From Mesorhizobium sophorae (GTDB lineage: Bacteria; Pseudomonadota; Alphaproteobacteria; Rhizobiales; Rhizobiaceae): 64,000 bases of DNA. The notes beneath the pieces were generated by a model. The model worked only from the letters and a program-made list of their open reading frames with translations, was not told the origin of the DNA and searched no databases. The position numbers were made by a program, and so were the translations under genes. The stretch lies in the NCBI RefSeq assembly GCF_002270415.1, contig NZ_NNRI01000015.1, forward strand, positions 248,001-312,000. The letters are read 5' to 3'. Positions 47,452 to 56,502 of this stretch are shown piece by piece. The stretch's first letter is position 1. Each line of letters starts with the position of its first letter.

Positions 47452-49898
47452 GACGATTGCTCCGTGTCTGGTTGAGGGAATTGCTGGAGAAGCTCGGCAG
47501 CCCAATCCAGGCCGCGTGCATTCAGGAAACGAGAGGCAAAGCTGTCCTGTCCGTGCTCGGACAGGACCCTTTCGATAAGGGTCTGCGTGGCCGGATCGGA
47601 AGCACCGCACAGCGCGAGTGTGATCGGGCCGAGCCCGAGCTCGAAAAGACGGTTGCCGCGGCGCGACTGCAGGTAATAGTGCCGCTTCGGCGTGGCGCGA
47701 GCGATCAGTTCGATCTGCCGCTCGTTCAAACCGAAGCGTTCGTAGGCTGCCCGCGCTTGCGGCTCCACCGCACGATCATTGGGAAGAAAAATACGCTGTG
47801 GGCAGCTCTCGATGATTGCGGGCGCGATTGCAGAGCCCACGATGTCGGCAAGCGATTGGGTGGCGAAGACAACCGACACGTTCTTCTTTCGCAGCACCTT
47901 CAGCCATTCGCGGATGCGGGCGGCAAAAAGCGGGTTGTCGAGATAGACCCACGCCTCGTCGAGCATGAGCAGCGTCGGCCGCCCGTCAAACCGCTCCTCG
48001 AGGCGATGGAAAAGATAGGTGAGCACCGGCAGGACAGCGCCTTGGCTGTGCATCAGCTCCTCGGTCTCGAAGCATTGCACATCCGATAAGGCCAGCCGAT
48101 CGATATCGGCATCGAGCAGCCGGCCGAAGGGACCGTCGAGCGTGTAGGGCATCAACGCAGACTTGAGCGCATTGGACTGAAGCAGGACCGACAGGCCGGT
48201 CAGCGTGCGTTCCTGAGTCGGCGCCGTGGCAAGGCTGTTGAGCGCCGACCAGATTGCCTCCTTCACCTCCGGTGTGACGGTGACGCTCTCATGGGCAATC
48301 AGACCTGCAATCCATTCGGCCGCCCAACCGCGGGTAGCCTGGTCGCTGATGTTTCGCAGTGGCTGGCAGGCAAACGCACCGTCCGCGCCGAGCACATGAT
48401 GCTCTCCACCCATCGCAAGTGTCGCCGCACGCGCCGAATTGCCTTTGTCGAAGACATAGACCTGCGCGCCGGCATAGCGCCGGAACTGCAAAGCGATCAG
48501 TGCTAGCAGAACCGACTTGCCGGCGCCGGTCGGTCCAACGATCAGCATGTGGCCGACGTCCTCGACATGAGTGGAAAGCCGGAACGGAGTCGACCCGCTG
48601 GTCTCGGCAACGAGAAGCGGCGGGGCTTCGGTCTGGGTAACATTGGCGAGATGCTCGTTCGTCGCCGGCCCGGCCCACACCGATGACAGCGGCATGAGAT
48701 GGGCAAGATTCAGTGTGTGAATGAGCGGCTGGCGAACGTTGGCGTAGACATGACCAGGCAACGAGCCGAGCCACGCTTCCACGGCATTAACGCTTTCACG
48801 GATCGTAGTGAAGCCAAGTCCGTTGACGATGCGCTCGACCGCGCGAAGTTTCTCCTCGGCGGCTTGGTGGTCCTCGTCCCACACCGTCACAGTAGTGGTG
48901 AGATAGCCGAACCCGACATGATCGCCGCCCAGTGCTTGAAGTGCTTCGTCTGCATCGAGTGCCTTGTTGTCGGCGTCGCTGTCGATGAGAGGAACGGGTT
49001 CGTTGGTCACGACCTCGCGCAGGATAGCCACGATCGATTTGCGCTTGGCAAACCACTGCCGGCGCAATCGCGTCAGCGTCTTGGTGGCTTCCGTCTTGTC
49101 GAGCGGAATGAAGCGCGTCACCCAGCGATAAGCGAAATCCTGGTTGTTGAGTGCGTCCAGAATTCCGGGCCGCGTGAGGTTCGGGAATCCGAGGATGGTA
49201 AGTGTGCGAAGATGCTGCTCACCCAGCATCGGCTCCAAGCCGCCGGTGAGCGGCGCATCGACCAGCATGCTATCCAGATACATAGGCGTTTCCGGTACGG
49301 CGACTGGATGGCGGCGGGTCGAGATTGTGCCGTGCAGGTGAGTCAGCGTCTCGGCATCATCGAGGGCGCGCATTTCCGGCATGAAGCCCGACAGTAGACC
49401 CAGAACCCGGTCGGTCTCGTCACGGAACCGCGCCAGCTCCTGGCGCCAGTCTCTTTCGCCTTCGGAATGATGAGAGTCGACCAGCGCGCTTTCCGCCCGC
49501 GCCTGGCCGTCCGGCGGCGGCATGAACAGCAAGGTCAGTTGATAGCGGCTCTCGAAATGCGCGACCTTGCCCTCGAAGGCCCCGCGCCGTTCTTCGTCGA
49601 CCAGCCACGACGCCGCATCGGGGAACCGCGAATGCGGATAGCCCAGCGCTTCTATGCGCTCCGCCTCGAAGAACAATGCCCAGCCGGAGCTAAGGCGTCT
49701 GAGCGCATTGTTCGCCCGTGCGCAGATCCCGATGAGTTCGGCTTCGGTCGCGCTTTCGAGATCGGGACCCCGGAACCGCAACGTCCGCTGAAAGCTGCCA
49801 TCCTTGTTGAGCACGATGCCCGGCGCGACCAGTGCGGCCCAAGGCAAATGGTCGGCAAGCCGGTCGGCTTTGCCGCGATACTCCGAAAGGTTCAGCAT
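47448..49898 (-). CDS. trbE: Conjugal transfer ATPase TrbE (VirB4-like)
   Basis: The 816-residue ATPase starts MLNLSEYRGKADRLADHLPWAALVAPG and has Walker A GPTGAGKSVLLALIALQF near residue 454 and Walker B LLMLDEAWVYLDNPLFAARI, plus FATQSLADI. It powers pilus assembly and transfer at the inner membrane. ATG 49898 overlaps the end of trbD by 7 bp; a longer upstream frame lies inside trbD and was dropped. Confidence 0.95.
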   Translation of the reverse strand: MLNLSEYRGKADRLADHLPWAALVAPGIVLNKDGSFQRTLRFRGPDLESATEAELIGICARANNALRRLSSGWALFFEAERIEALGYPHSRFPDAASWLVDEERRGAFEGKVAHFESRYQLTLLFMPPPDGQARAESALVDSHHSEGERDWRQELARFRDETDRVLGLLSGFMPEMRALDDAETLTHLHGTISTRRHPVAVPETPMYLDSMLVDAPLTGGLEPMLGEQHLRTLTILGFPNLTRPGILDALNNQDFAYRWVTRFIPLDKTEATKTLTRLRRQWFAKRKSIVAILREVVTNEPVPLIDSDADNKALDADEALQALGGDHVGFGYLTTTVTVWDEDHQAAEEKLRAVERIVNGLGFTTIRESVNAVEAWLGSLPGHVYANVRQPLIHTLNLAHLMPLSSVWAGPATNEHLANVTQTEAPPLLVAETSGSTPFRLSTHVEDVGHMLIVGPTGAGKSVLLALIALQFRRYAGAQVYVFDKGNSARAATLAMGGEHHVLGADGAFACQPLRNISDQATRGWAAEWIAGLIAHESVTVTPEVKEAIWSALNSLATAPTQERTLTGLSVLLQSNALKSALMPYTLDGPFGRLLDADIDRLALSDVQCFETEELMHSQGAVLPVLTYLFHRLEERFDGRPTLLMLDEAWVYLDNPLFAARIREWLKVLRKKNVSVVFATQSLADIVGSAIAPAIIESCPQRIFLPNDRAVEPQARAAYERFGLNERQIELIARATPKRHYYLQSRRGNRLFELGLGPITLALCGASDPATQTLIERVLSEHGQDSFASRFLNARGLDWAAELLQQFPQPDTEQSS

Positions 49899-50164
49899 GC
49901 AAACCATCCCTTCATGCGAAGATGACGGACAAGCACGCTCGCGAAGTCCGGATCCCGGCGCGCGGCAAAGACCGCGAGCGTGTGGCCGGCAATCCAGAGT
50001 ACCAGCCCGGCGATCCACTGCTGCAGGCCAAGACCGAGGGCCGCAGCCACCGTGCCGTTGAGGATCGCAACCGCTCGAGGCGCACCGCCCAGCAGGATCG
50101 CCTCAGTCAATGCCCGGTGAACAGGAACCTCGAAGCCCTCAATATGCTGCTCTCCGCTGGCCAT
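49892..50164 (-). CDS. trbD: Conjugal transfer protein TrbD (VirB3-like)
   Basis: The 90-residue protein starts EQHIEGFEVPVHRALTEAILLGGAPR, the TrbD/VirB3 hallmark, with two membrane segments (AVAILNGTVAAALGLGLQQW and IAGLVLWIAGHTLAVFAA). Its start overlaps the trbC stop by 1 bp (TGATG). Confidence 0.92.
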   Translation of the reverse strand: MASGEQHIEGFEVPVHRALTEAILLGGAPRAVAILNGTVAAALGLGLQQWIAGLVLWIAGHTLAVFAARRDPDFASVLVRHLRMKGWFAC

Positions 50165-50472
50165 CAGACGAGTGCCCCACCGCCGAAGGAGAAGAAGGAG
50201 AGAAAGAAGCTCGATGCCGCGAAGGCGATCGACAGACCGAAGACGATCTGGATCAGCCGGCGGAAGCCGCCCGCCGTATCACCGAAGGCAAGCGTCAGGC
50301 CGGTGGTGATGATTATGATCACCGCGACGATCTTGGCGACCGGCCCTTGCACCGATTCCAGTATCTGCTGCAGCGGCTGCTCCCAGGGCATGCCGGAGCC
50401 CGCGGCGAAAGCCGGTGCCGTGAGAAAAAACGCGAACGCGGCGGACGAAAGAAAGCGAAGCTTCTTGCGCAT
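50164..50472 (-). CDS. trbC: Conjugal transfer pilin TrbC (VirB2-like)
   Basis: The 102-residue pro-pilin has a signal peptide (LRFLSSAAFAFFLTAPAFAAG) and two hydrophobic helices (VQGPVAKIVAVIIIITTGLTLAF and LIQIVFGLSIAFAASSFFLSFF). It is the major pilin of the conjugative pilus. It follows trbB by 11 bp. Confidence 0.92.
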   Translation of the reverse strand: MRKKLRFLSSAAFAFFLTAPAFAAGSGMPWEQPLQQILESVQGPVAKIVAVIIIITTGLTLAFGDTAGGFRRLIQIVFGLSIAFAASSFFLSFFSFGGGALV

Positions 50473-50483
50473 GAGATGACCTT

Positions 50484-51452
50484 TCAGAGCTGCTGGAGTT
50501 GCGGAAGCGTGAGCGGGGTGACGGCGTAATCGCCGCTGCCGTCAAGACCGGTGACCTCGGCGATCGCGTCGATGCGGCGCGACGAGCCGCGCCCGGCGAT
50601 GAAGACGATCAGATCGATGGCGTCGGCGATGAGGCGGCGGGGAACGGTGACGACGGCTTCCTGCGCGAGCTGCTCGATGCGATAGAGCGCGGAGCGCGCC
50701 GAATTGGCGTGAACCGTGGCGATGCCGCCGGGATGCCCTGTGTTCCATGCCTTCACCATGTCGAGCGCTTCCGCACCCCGGACTTCGCCGACGATGATCC
50801 GGTCGGGCCTAAGCCGCAGCGTCGAGCGCACGAGATCGGCAAGCGTTACCGAACCCCGCCTCGTTCGTAAGGCAACGCAATCCTTCGCCGCGCATTGCAG
50901 TTCGCGCGTGTCCTCGATGAGGATCACCCGCTCGTCGCATTCGGCGACTTCGGCCAGCAGCGCGTTGGCAAGGGTTGTTTTGCCCGACGACGTGCCGCCG
51001 GCGACCAGAATGTTGCGCCGCTCGCGGACCGCCTTTTTCAGCGCATCGGCCTGCAGCGGCAACATGATGCGGTCGGCCACGTAGTTGGCCAGAGTGTAGA
51101 GCTTTGCGGCCGGTTTACGGATAGCAAAGCATGGTGCCAGCACGACCGGCGGCAGCAGACCCTCGAAGCGCTCGCCCGAAGGCAGTTCGGCGCTGACAAT
51201 CGGATTGTCCTCATGCGCTTCGGCGCGCACGTGGGAGGCGACCAGGCGAATGATGCGCTCCGCCTCGGAAGGGTGCATGTGCACGCCGGTGTCGACCCGC
51301 CCCTCGCCCAGCCGGTCGAGCCTCAGCGCACCGTCGGGATTGACCATCACCTCGATGACCAATGGATCGGCTAGGGCTTCGGTGATCGCTGGGCCCATGG
51401 CGGTGCGCAGCATGGCGCGGCGGCGATGGTCGGCCTCGGGATGAGAACTCAT
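50484..51452 (-). CDS. trbB: Conjugal transfer ATPase TrbB (VirB11-like)
   Basis: The 322-residue hexameric ATPase has Walker A GGTSSGKTTLANALLAEV (near residue 148), an Asp box (VILIEDTRELQC), RTRRGSVTLADLVRSTLRLRPDRIIVGEVRGAEALDMVKAWNTGHPGG and the His box TVHANSARSAL. It drives pilus biogenesis. Its ATG overlaps the stop of the CopG-like gene (ATGA). Confidence 0.95.
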   Translation of the reverse strand: MSSHPEADHRRRAMLRTAMGPAITEALADPLVIEVMVNPDGALRLDRLGEGRVDTGVHMHPSEAERIIRLVASHVRAEAHEDNPIVSAELPSGERFEGLLPPVVLAPCFAIRKPAAKLYTLANYVADRIMLPLQADALKKAVRERRNILVAGGTSSGKTTLANALLAEVAECDERVILIEDTRELQCAAKDCVALRTRRGSVTLADLVRSTLRLRPDRIIVGEVRGAEALDMVKAWNTGHPGGIATVHANSARSALYRIEQLAQEAVVTVPRRLIADAIDLIVFIAGRGSSRRIDAIAEVTGLDGSGDYAVTPLTLPQLQQL

Positions 51453-51862
51453 CCTTCCCTTCCCCCGCCATTGGCCTCGCCAAGCGATTTTTTCCCGGAG
51501 GCGATCTGGCGACCGACCTGCTCGACGAATTTGTCGAAACGCTCCTGGGCAATCGCTTGCGTCGCCCTGTCCGGAACCGGCGTGTGGGCATGAAGCGTGA
51601 TCGAAAAACGGATGAAGAGCGCCAGGCTCTCCAGAACCATCTCGACATCGCGCCTGATATGATCGAGCTCGCGGGACAGACGATCGAGCCGCTTGCCGTA
51701 GCGCTGGTCGAGATCGTTCTCGCCCCGCCGCTCTATGAAGGCCTCAACCGCCTTCGCGACGACCGCGGATTTGGTGGTCGATGGATCGCGGCTGAGGTTG
51801 TCCAGCTTCTCGCTCAGCCCGGGTTCAAGCAGAAACTGATGACGGATGCGGTGGGGCTTCAT
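51449..51862 (-). CDS. CopG family ribbon-helix-helix protein, first in trb operon
   Basis: The 137-residue protein starts MKPHRIRHQFLLEPGLSEKLDNLS and has TTKSAVVAKAVEAFIERRG, a ribbon-helix-helix DNA-binding fold, then a long helical tail (DRLSRELDHIRRDVEMVLESLALFIR). It stands between traG and trbB, where such proteins are regularly found and thought to control transfer genes. ATG 51862 is preferred; the longer frame adds a basic stretch without support. Confidence 0.83.
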   Translation of the reverse strand: MKPHRIRHQFLLEPGLSEKLDNLSRDPSTTKSAVVAKAVEAFIERRGENDLDQRYGKRLDRLSRELDHIRRDVEMVLESLALFIRFSITLHAHTPVPDRATQAIAQERFDKFVEQVGRQIASGKKSLGEANGGGREG

Positions 51863-51981
51863 GCGGCTCGTTCCGGCTGACCGACGCTTGCTGCACCGGC
51901 GACGGAACAAGCATCGTCGAGGTGCCCGAAATCGCGTATGGCCGTTATCTACGCTGAGGTGCGCCCAACTCGAAGCGGGGT

Positions 51982-54009
51982 TCAGAAGCCGGGCACGATG
52001 TCCTTGTCGTCGCCCCTTCCCTCGTTGATGCCGTAGGCACGCGCGGCAGTGGAAATCCGGTCCATAACGAGCTTGTCGGGGAGCGCCTCGCTGTCATCGT
52101 CGGTGGGCTTGAAGAGATCGTCCTGATCCGGCTGCTGAGAGACGACGGGGTGTTCATCGGGCAGACCTGGATGACGCTGCTGCTGAACACCGCCGTCGTT
52201 TTCGGTTGCCACGCCGCTTTCGTCGCCGGGAACAAGACGGCGATCAACGCCGCACACCTGTCCGCTCCAATCATCCAGACGCGACGCAGGGCAATCAGCG
52301 TAAGGACCGTCCCGAAGCAGTGGCGAAGGCAGCAACCGTTCGGTGAAATTCTGATCCTGGTAATAGCGCAACTTCTTGGCACGGATCGGCGGCAGCCCTG
52401 AAACCAACACCAGTTCGTCAGACGGCGGCAACTGCATTACCTCCCCGGGCGTCAGCAGAGGTCGTGCCGTTTCCTGGCGGCTGACCATGACGTGGGAAAG
52501 CCAGGGCGCCAGCCTATGGCCGGCATAGTTGCGCATGGATCTGAGCTCCGTCGCCGTGCCGAGCGCATCGGAGATGCGTTTTGCCGTGCGCTCGTCATTG
52601 GACGAAAAGGCAATCCGCACATGACAGTTGTCGAGAATGGCGTTGTTCTCGCCGTAGGCTTTTGAAATCTGGTTCAAGGATTGCGCGATCAGATAGGCGC
52701 GAATGCCGTAGCCGGCCATGAAGGCGAGCGCAGTCTCGAAAAAATCGAGCCGTCCGAGCGCCGGAAATTCGTCGAGCATCATGAGCAGTTGATGTTTGCG
52801 GCTCTTCTTTGGATCGCCCTCCAGCCGCTCGGTGAGCCGCCGGCCGATCTGATTGAGCACCAGTCGCACCAGCGGCTTGGTACGTGAGATGTCCGATGGC
52901 GGCACGACCAGATAAAGCGACATTGGTCGCTCTGCATCCATGAGGTCAGCAATGCGCCAGTCGCAAGCCGATGTTGCCGCAGCTACGGTCGGATCGCGAT
53001 AGAGCCCGAGAAATGACATGGCGGTCGAGAGAACGCCTGAACGCTCATTCTCTGACTTGTTCAGCACCTCACGAGCCGCCGAGGCCACGACAGGATGGAC
53101 CTGAGGCTTTTCACTAGCTCCGAGATGGTTGGTGGTCATCATCCGTTGCAGCGTTGCAGCAAACGAGCGCTGTGGGTCCGAGAGGAAGGTAGCGACACGG
53201 GCTAGCGTCTTTTCCTCTTCGGCGTAGAGCACGTGCAAGATGGCGCCGACCAGCAGTGAGTGGCTGGTCTTTTCCCAATGGTTTCGCCGCTCCAGCGCGC
53301 CTTCCGGATCGACGAGGATGTCGGCGATGTTCTGGACGTCGCGGACCTCGTCTAGGCCCTGGCGTACCTCTAGCAGCGGGTTGTAGCGCGCCGACCTTGA
53401 ATCGGTAGGATTGAACAAAAGGCAATGTGAAAACTTCGAGCGCCAGCCGGAGGTCAGCTGCCAGTTTTCACCTTTGATGTCGTGAATGACGGCCGAGCCG
53501 GTCCAGGAAAGGAGGGTTGGCAGAACCAGCCCGACACCCTTGCCGGAACGTGTTGGCGCAAACGCCATGACATGCTCTGGGCCGTCATGGCGCAGATACT
53601 GGTCCTTCAATTTGCCAAGGAAAACGCCGGCCGTCCTGAATAGCCCCTCCTTCTCAATCTCCCACTTTTCGGCCCATCGTGAAGAGCCGTAGGTAGTGAC
53701 CGCTCCACGCTGCCGCGCACGCCAAAGTGAACCGGCCATAGCAGCGCCACAGCTTAGGAAGCCACTGGCGCCGGCAAGTGCGCCCGCCTTGTCGAAGACC
53801 TCTGGCGCGTAAGCGTCGAAATGGAACCACCATTCGAAAAGTTTCCACGGCTTATAGATTGCCCAGCCGGCCGCGACAAACCATGGGGCGCCGAGTGGTG
53901 GCTGATGGCCCAGCATGTGGGCGCACCATTGTGTTGCCGTCCATACGCCGAGGACTGCGATAGCAAACACAACCACGATCTGGCCAATCAGCAGCTTCGT
54001 CGGTGTCAT
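51982..54009 (-). CDS. traG: Type IV coupling protein TraG (VirD4-like)
   Basis: The 675-residue protein begins MTPTKLLIGQIVVVFAIAVLGVWTATQW with two N-terminal membrane helices, has Walker A FAPTRSGKGVGLVLPTLL near residue 150, VIHDIKGENWQLTSGWR, and Walker B LLMMLDEFPALGRLDFFE with IAQSLNQISKAYGE. It links the relaxosome to the channel and pumps DNA. ATG 54009 is the family-typical start; the frame extends far upstream without homology. 119 bp separate it from the CopG gene. No relaxase gene is seen in the window. Confidence 0.94.
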   Translation of the reverse strand: MTPTKLLIGQIVVVFAIAVLGVWTATQWCAHMLGHQPPLGAPWFVAAGWAIYKPWKLFEWWFHFDAYAPEVFDKAGALAGASGFLSCGAAMAGSLWRARQRGAVTTYGSSRWAEKWEIEKEGLFRTAGVFLGKLKDQYLRHDGPEHVMAFAPTRSGKGVGLVLPTLLSWTGSAVIHDIKGENWQLTSGWRSKFSHCLLFNPTDSRSARYNPLLEVRQGLDEVRDVQNIADILVDPEGALERRNHWEKTSHSLLVGAILHVLYAEEEKTLARVATFLSDPQRSFAATLQRMMTTNHLGASEKPQVHPVVASAAREVLNKSENERSGVLSTAMSFLGLYRDPTVAAATSACDWRIADLMDAERPMSLYLVVPPSDISRTKPLVRLVLNQIGRRLTERLEGDPKKSRKHQLLMMLDEFPALGRLDFFETALAFMAGYGIRAYLIAQSLNQISKAYGENNAILDNCHVRIAFSSNDERTAKRISDALGTATELRSMRNYAGHRLAPWLSHVMVSRQETARPLLTPGEVMQLPPSDELVLVSGLPPIRAKKLRYYQDQNFTERLLPSPLLRDGPYADCPASRLDDWSGQVCGVDRRLVPGDESGVATENDGGVQQQRHPGLPDEHPVVSQQPDQDDLFKPTDDDSEALPDKLVMDRISTAARAYGINEGRGDDKDIVPGF

Positions 54010-54716
54010 TGGCTTTTGCTCCGCTGTTCTGGACAGGCGGATCAAGCATCTGGCCAAAGCACAGGGAGTAAAACCCACCGTACGCACGACGAGGTGCGAT
54101 GGGGCAATCATTGGGTATTGCTCAGATTTGAAACGCGGGAACGCGCCGCTGTTCAATCGATAAGACATAAGGCCGGTGCTATGCTCTCGGATTCGACGCG
54201 TCCGGAGGTATCCCGGACGAACTGAAACAGCACCTTCTGCTAGATTTTCTGCAGACCCTGGCCAACTACAAGGGCTGCGCTCTCTGTACGGCGCAAGACA
54301 ATTTCCCGAAGGCGCCAAGGTTCGGCCAACCCGGTCGAATGATCCGGGTTGATTCACGCTTGCAGAGGCGACAGCAAAAAAGAGGCCACGAGGCGCGGGG
54401 AGCCTGCCCGGGGGCCCCTTCGAGGGACGGTCATGCCCGACGTAGCACCCGACAAATCTGGGATCAGAGGATCGGACCGTGATCCGGAATTGCCGAAAGA
54501 CCGTCAATCAAGACGGGCTGCTTTCAAAAACCACCGAATGCTAGCCGCCTTGATGCACGGCGATGAGCTTTTGGCGGCCTGAGGCGGTGATCAGGTCGCC
54601 GTTTCGGTGCGTTTTGACAACCCTCGTCAGGCGCCGGCGATGATCCGTCGTGATGGAGGGCTGGGTTTGCAGGTTGCGGTCGGCGGGTTTGTTTCGGGAC
54701 GTCTGCGCCCCGTCGG
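54010..54716. other. Gene-free stretch upstream of traG
   Basis: No supported gene in about 700 bp. It should hold the traG promoter. GC-rich blocks near 54395-54425 look like decayed mobile-element ends. All frames here lack domains and ribosome binding sites. Confidence 0.4.
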
Positions 54717-54841
54717 CTATGTCACGAGCCGCGCAATGCGATTGAGGACGATGCGCAGGATGCGCTGGTCGGGGCAGGAGGTCGGCAGGTGCAGGCGGAT
54801 CTGGGTTTTCATCTCGACCACCCGCGCGGCGATTTTGCATG
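54717..54841 (-). pseudogene. IS1380-family transposase C-terminal remnant
   Basis: The minus strand reads ARVVEMKTQIRLHLPTSCPD then QRILRIVLNRIARLVT and a stop. This is the C-terminal end of IS1380-type transposases (usual form ..VEMKTKIRxHLPTSCPxQxxL..). Only about 40 residues remain. Confidence 0.65.
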
Positions 54842-54864
54842 TCGGTCAATCATTATGACCAATG

Positions 54865-54908
54865 GTTCTCTACATTTCGCTGCTGCGTTCTCTACATTTG
54901 GCTGCTGT
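54865..54908. repeat. 22-bp tandem direct repeat
   Basis: GTTCTCTACATTT followed by C/G and GCTGCTG occurs twice head to tail (54865-54886 and 54887-54908), at the junction of the IS1380 and IS110 remnants. Likely an insertion/deletion scar. Confidence 0.6.
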
Positions 54909-55355
54909 TGCGCAGGAGCCCACGGACCTGCCCGTAAAGCTGGCGCTTGACATTGACCAGTTGCTCACGCGCGCCAAGCAACGCCTTCAGCCGGTGGCTT
55001 TCCATGGTCTTCACATGCACCGCAGAATACAAACCGCTTGCCAGTATCTCGGCAAGCGCCTGCGCATCCGCCTTGTCCGTCTTCTCAGGCCGCGCCTTCA
55101 GGGCATCTGCAGCACGCCGCGCATCCATGCAGATGACCGGAAAACCCTGATCCTTCAGCTCGTGGTAGAGCCAAGGCGTCATCGAGCCTGTCTCAAGGCC
55201 GACTTTCGCAAGATGACCGTTCCATCTTTTCAGCCGCTCCGCGATCATTGACGGCTGCGTGTCCGCGCTCCCGCGCCACACCACCTGTCGATCCTGACCA
55301 TAATGCAGATGTGCGTGCTCTTGAGACTGACGTCCACTCCAACGTAATATTCCAT
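54892..55355 (-). pseudogene. IS110-family transposase, frameshifted and truncated
   Basis: ATG 55355 follows AAGGAGAGCAGCG and begins MEYYVGVDVSLKSTHICIM, the RuvC-like DEDD N-terminus of IS110 transposases. The frame then shifts by one base and resumes as QVVWRGSADTQPSMIAERLK, VGLETGSMTPWLYHEL, VICMDARRAADALKARP, HVKTMESHRLKALLGAREQL. It stops at the end of the N-terminal domain (LRNSSQM), and the C-terminal serine domain is missing. Confidence 0.8.
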
Positions 55356-55609
55356 CGCTGCTCTCCTTAGGTCTTCGACAAACCAGGGCAGATGGCCTCA
55401 TTCCGCCGATGGGAGCAGCAACCTCATGTATGGGATGTAATAGTGGGTTCGCGGGCGACGCGGCGGCCGGAGATCAAGCTATCCGGGATCGTGGCCAGTC
55501 TCCACCGTGCTGAAACAACCTCTATACGCGTTCAGATCGCTCGAACTACATGGCTTTTTATTTCCGGGCAGTGCCCGACCGACGGCTCATGTTCGCAGCA
55601 GGAGAGTGC

Positions 55610-56326
55610 CTATTGCGAAGACGGACGCGGAGCCGGGAAATCCAGCACGCGGCTGGTATAGCTTTCGATCAATGCACTGAATGGCACGCCATCCGGTAGT
55701 TTGAGCACGGCGTGATGTTCGAGAAGGAAAGGGGGAGGGACAAGAGATCCAGTACCGGAAGCCGGCAGGCTGGTTTGCATTTCCCATCCTTTCGAGAGAG
55801 GGGACCAAAGCAGCTTCGCCGATAGGTTCGTGCGACTGAAATTTAGAGCCTGAACGGCTCGACCGAATGCTATATCGCTCGTATCGAGCGCCTTGTTCAT
55901 CTCGGCCGTCAGCCTTGCCGGCACGTACCAGTTGTCCGCCTCGGACAGGACGTGCTCGCCGCAGGCCAGACGAACGCGCCGATAGGCTATGGGTTCGTCC
56001 GAGCCTACGGCAAGTAGCTTACGGATATGGACATCCGCCGGCTTGTCTTGACCATGTACACGATGAGCCACGATCTTCGAGCCTTCCGGCGCCAGCTTGT
56101 GTGTTGCGCACCAGCGATCAAGTGTCAGCGTAGCACTGGCATTGCTGAGGAGATCGGCATTCAGGGCTTGAAGGACTGCAAGAGCTTCCAGTCGTGATGT
56201 CGGCGTGTCCGGCCATGGCGACGGAGTGGACAGATTCTGCGCCATGGTAGTTTGCGTGCCGGGCACGATGGCGGCTGAGCTGCCAAAGGCGAGGAGGCGG
56301 ACGAGTAACAAGGACCGGAAGAACAT
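55610..56326 (-). CDS. Secreted chorismate-lyase-fold-like protein
   Basis: The 238-residue protein has a signal peptide (MFFRSLLLVRLLAFGSSAAI, cleavage near TMAQN) and a domain resembling UbiC/UTRA chorismate-lyase folds: TLDRWCATHKL, VHIRKLLAVGSDEPIAYRRVRLACGEHVLSEADNWYVPARL, FGRAVQALNFSRTNL. UbiC itself is cytoplasmic and shorter, so this periplasmic version likely does something else. It lies 177 bp from the C48 effector gene, same strand. Function unknown. Confidence 0.6.
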   Translation of the reverse strand: MFFRSLLLVRLLAFGSSAAIVPGTQTTMAQNLSTPSPWPDTPTSRLEALAVLQALNADLLSNASATLTLDRWCATHKLAPEGSKIVAHRVHGQDKPADVHIRKLLAVGSDEPIAYRRVRLACGEHVLSEADNWYVPARLTAEMNKALDTSDIAFGRAVQALNFSRTNLSAKLLWSPLSKGWEMQTSLPASGTGSLVPPPFLLEHHAVLKLPDGVPFSALIESYTSRVLDFPAPRPSSQ

Positions 56327-56502
56327 GGCTATGAAATCCTCTGTAAAACAGACTGTACAGGTCGGGGCTAGTCTAAGATCACGCTCGATCGTCAGCTGGC
56401 CGATCTGAGCATGCAACTTCTCAAGCTCGCATTCGCGCGTGTCCTTCGCTGGCTGGTGTCGGCGAGAGTCGCCTCAGCCAGCTCTATCAGCAGAAGCCGA
56501 CA

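Noticed and set aside
56375..56420. Second tts-box-like GTCAG near the secreted lyase-like gene
   Set aside because: It lies on the strand pointing away from the gene and lacks the AGCT half at the right distance.
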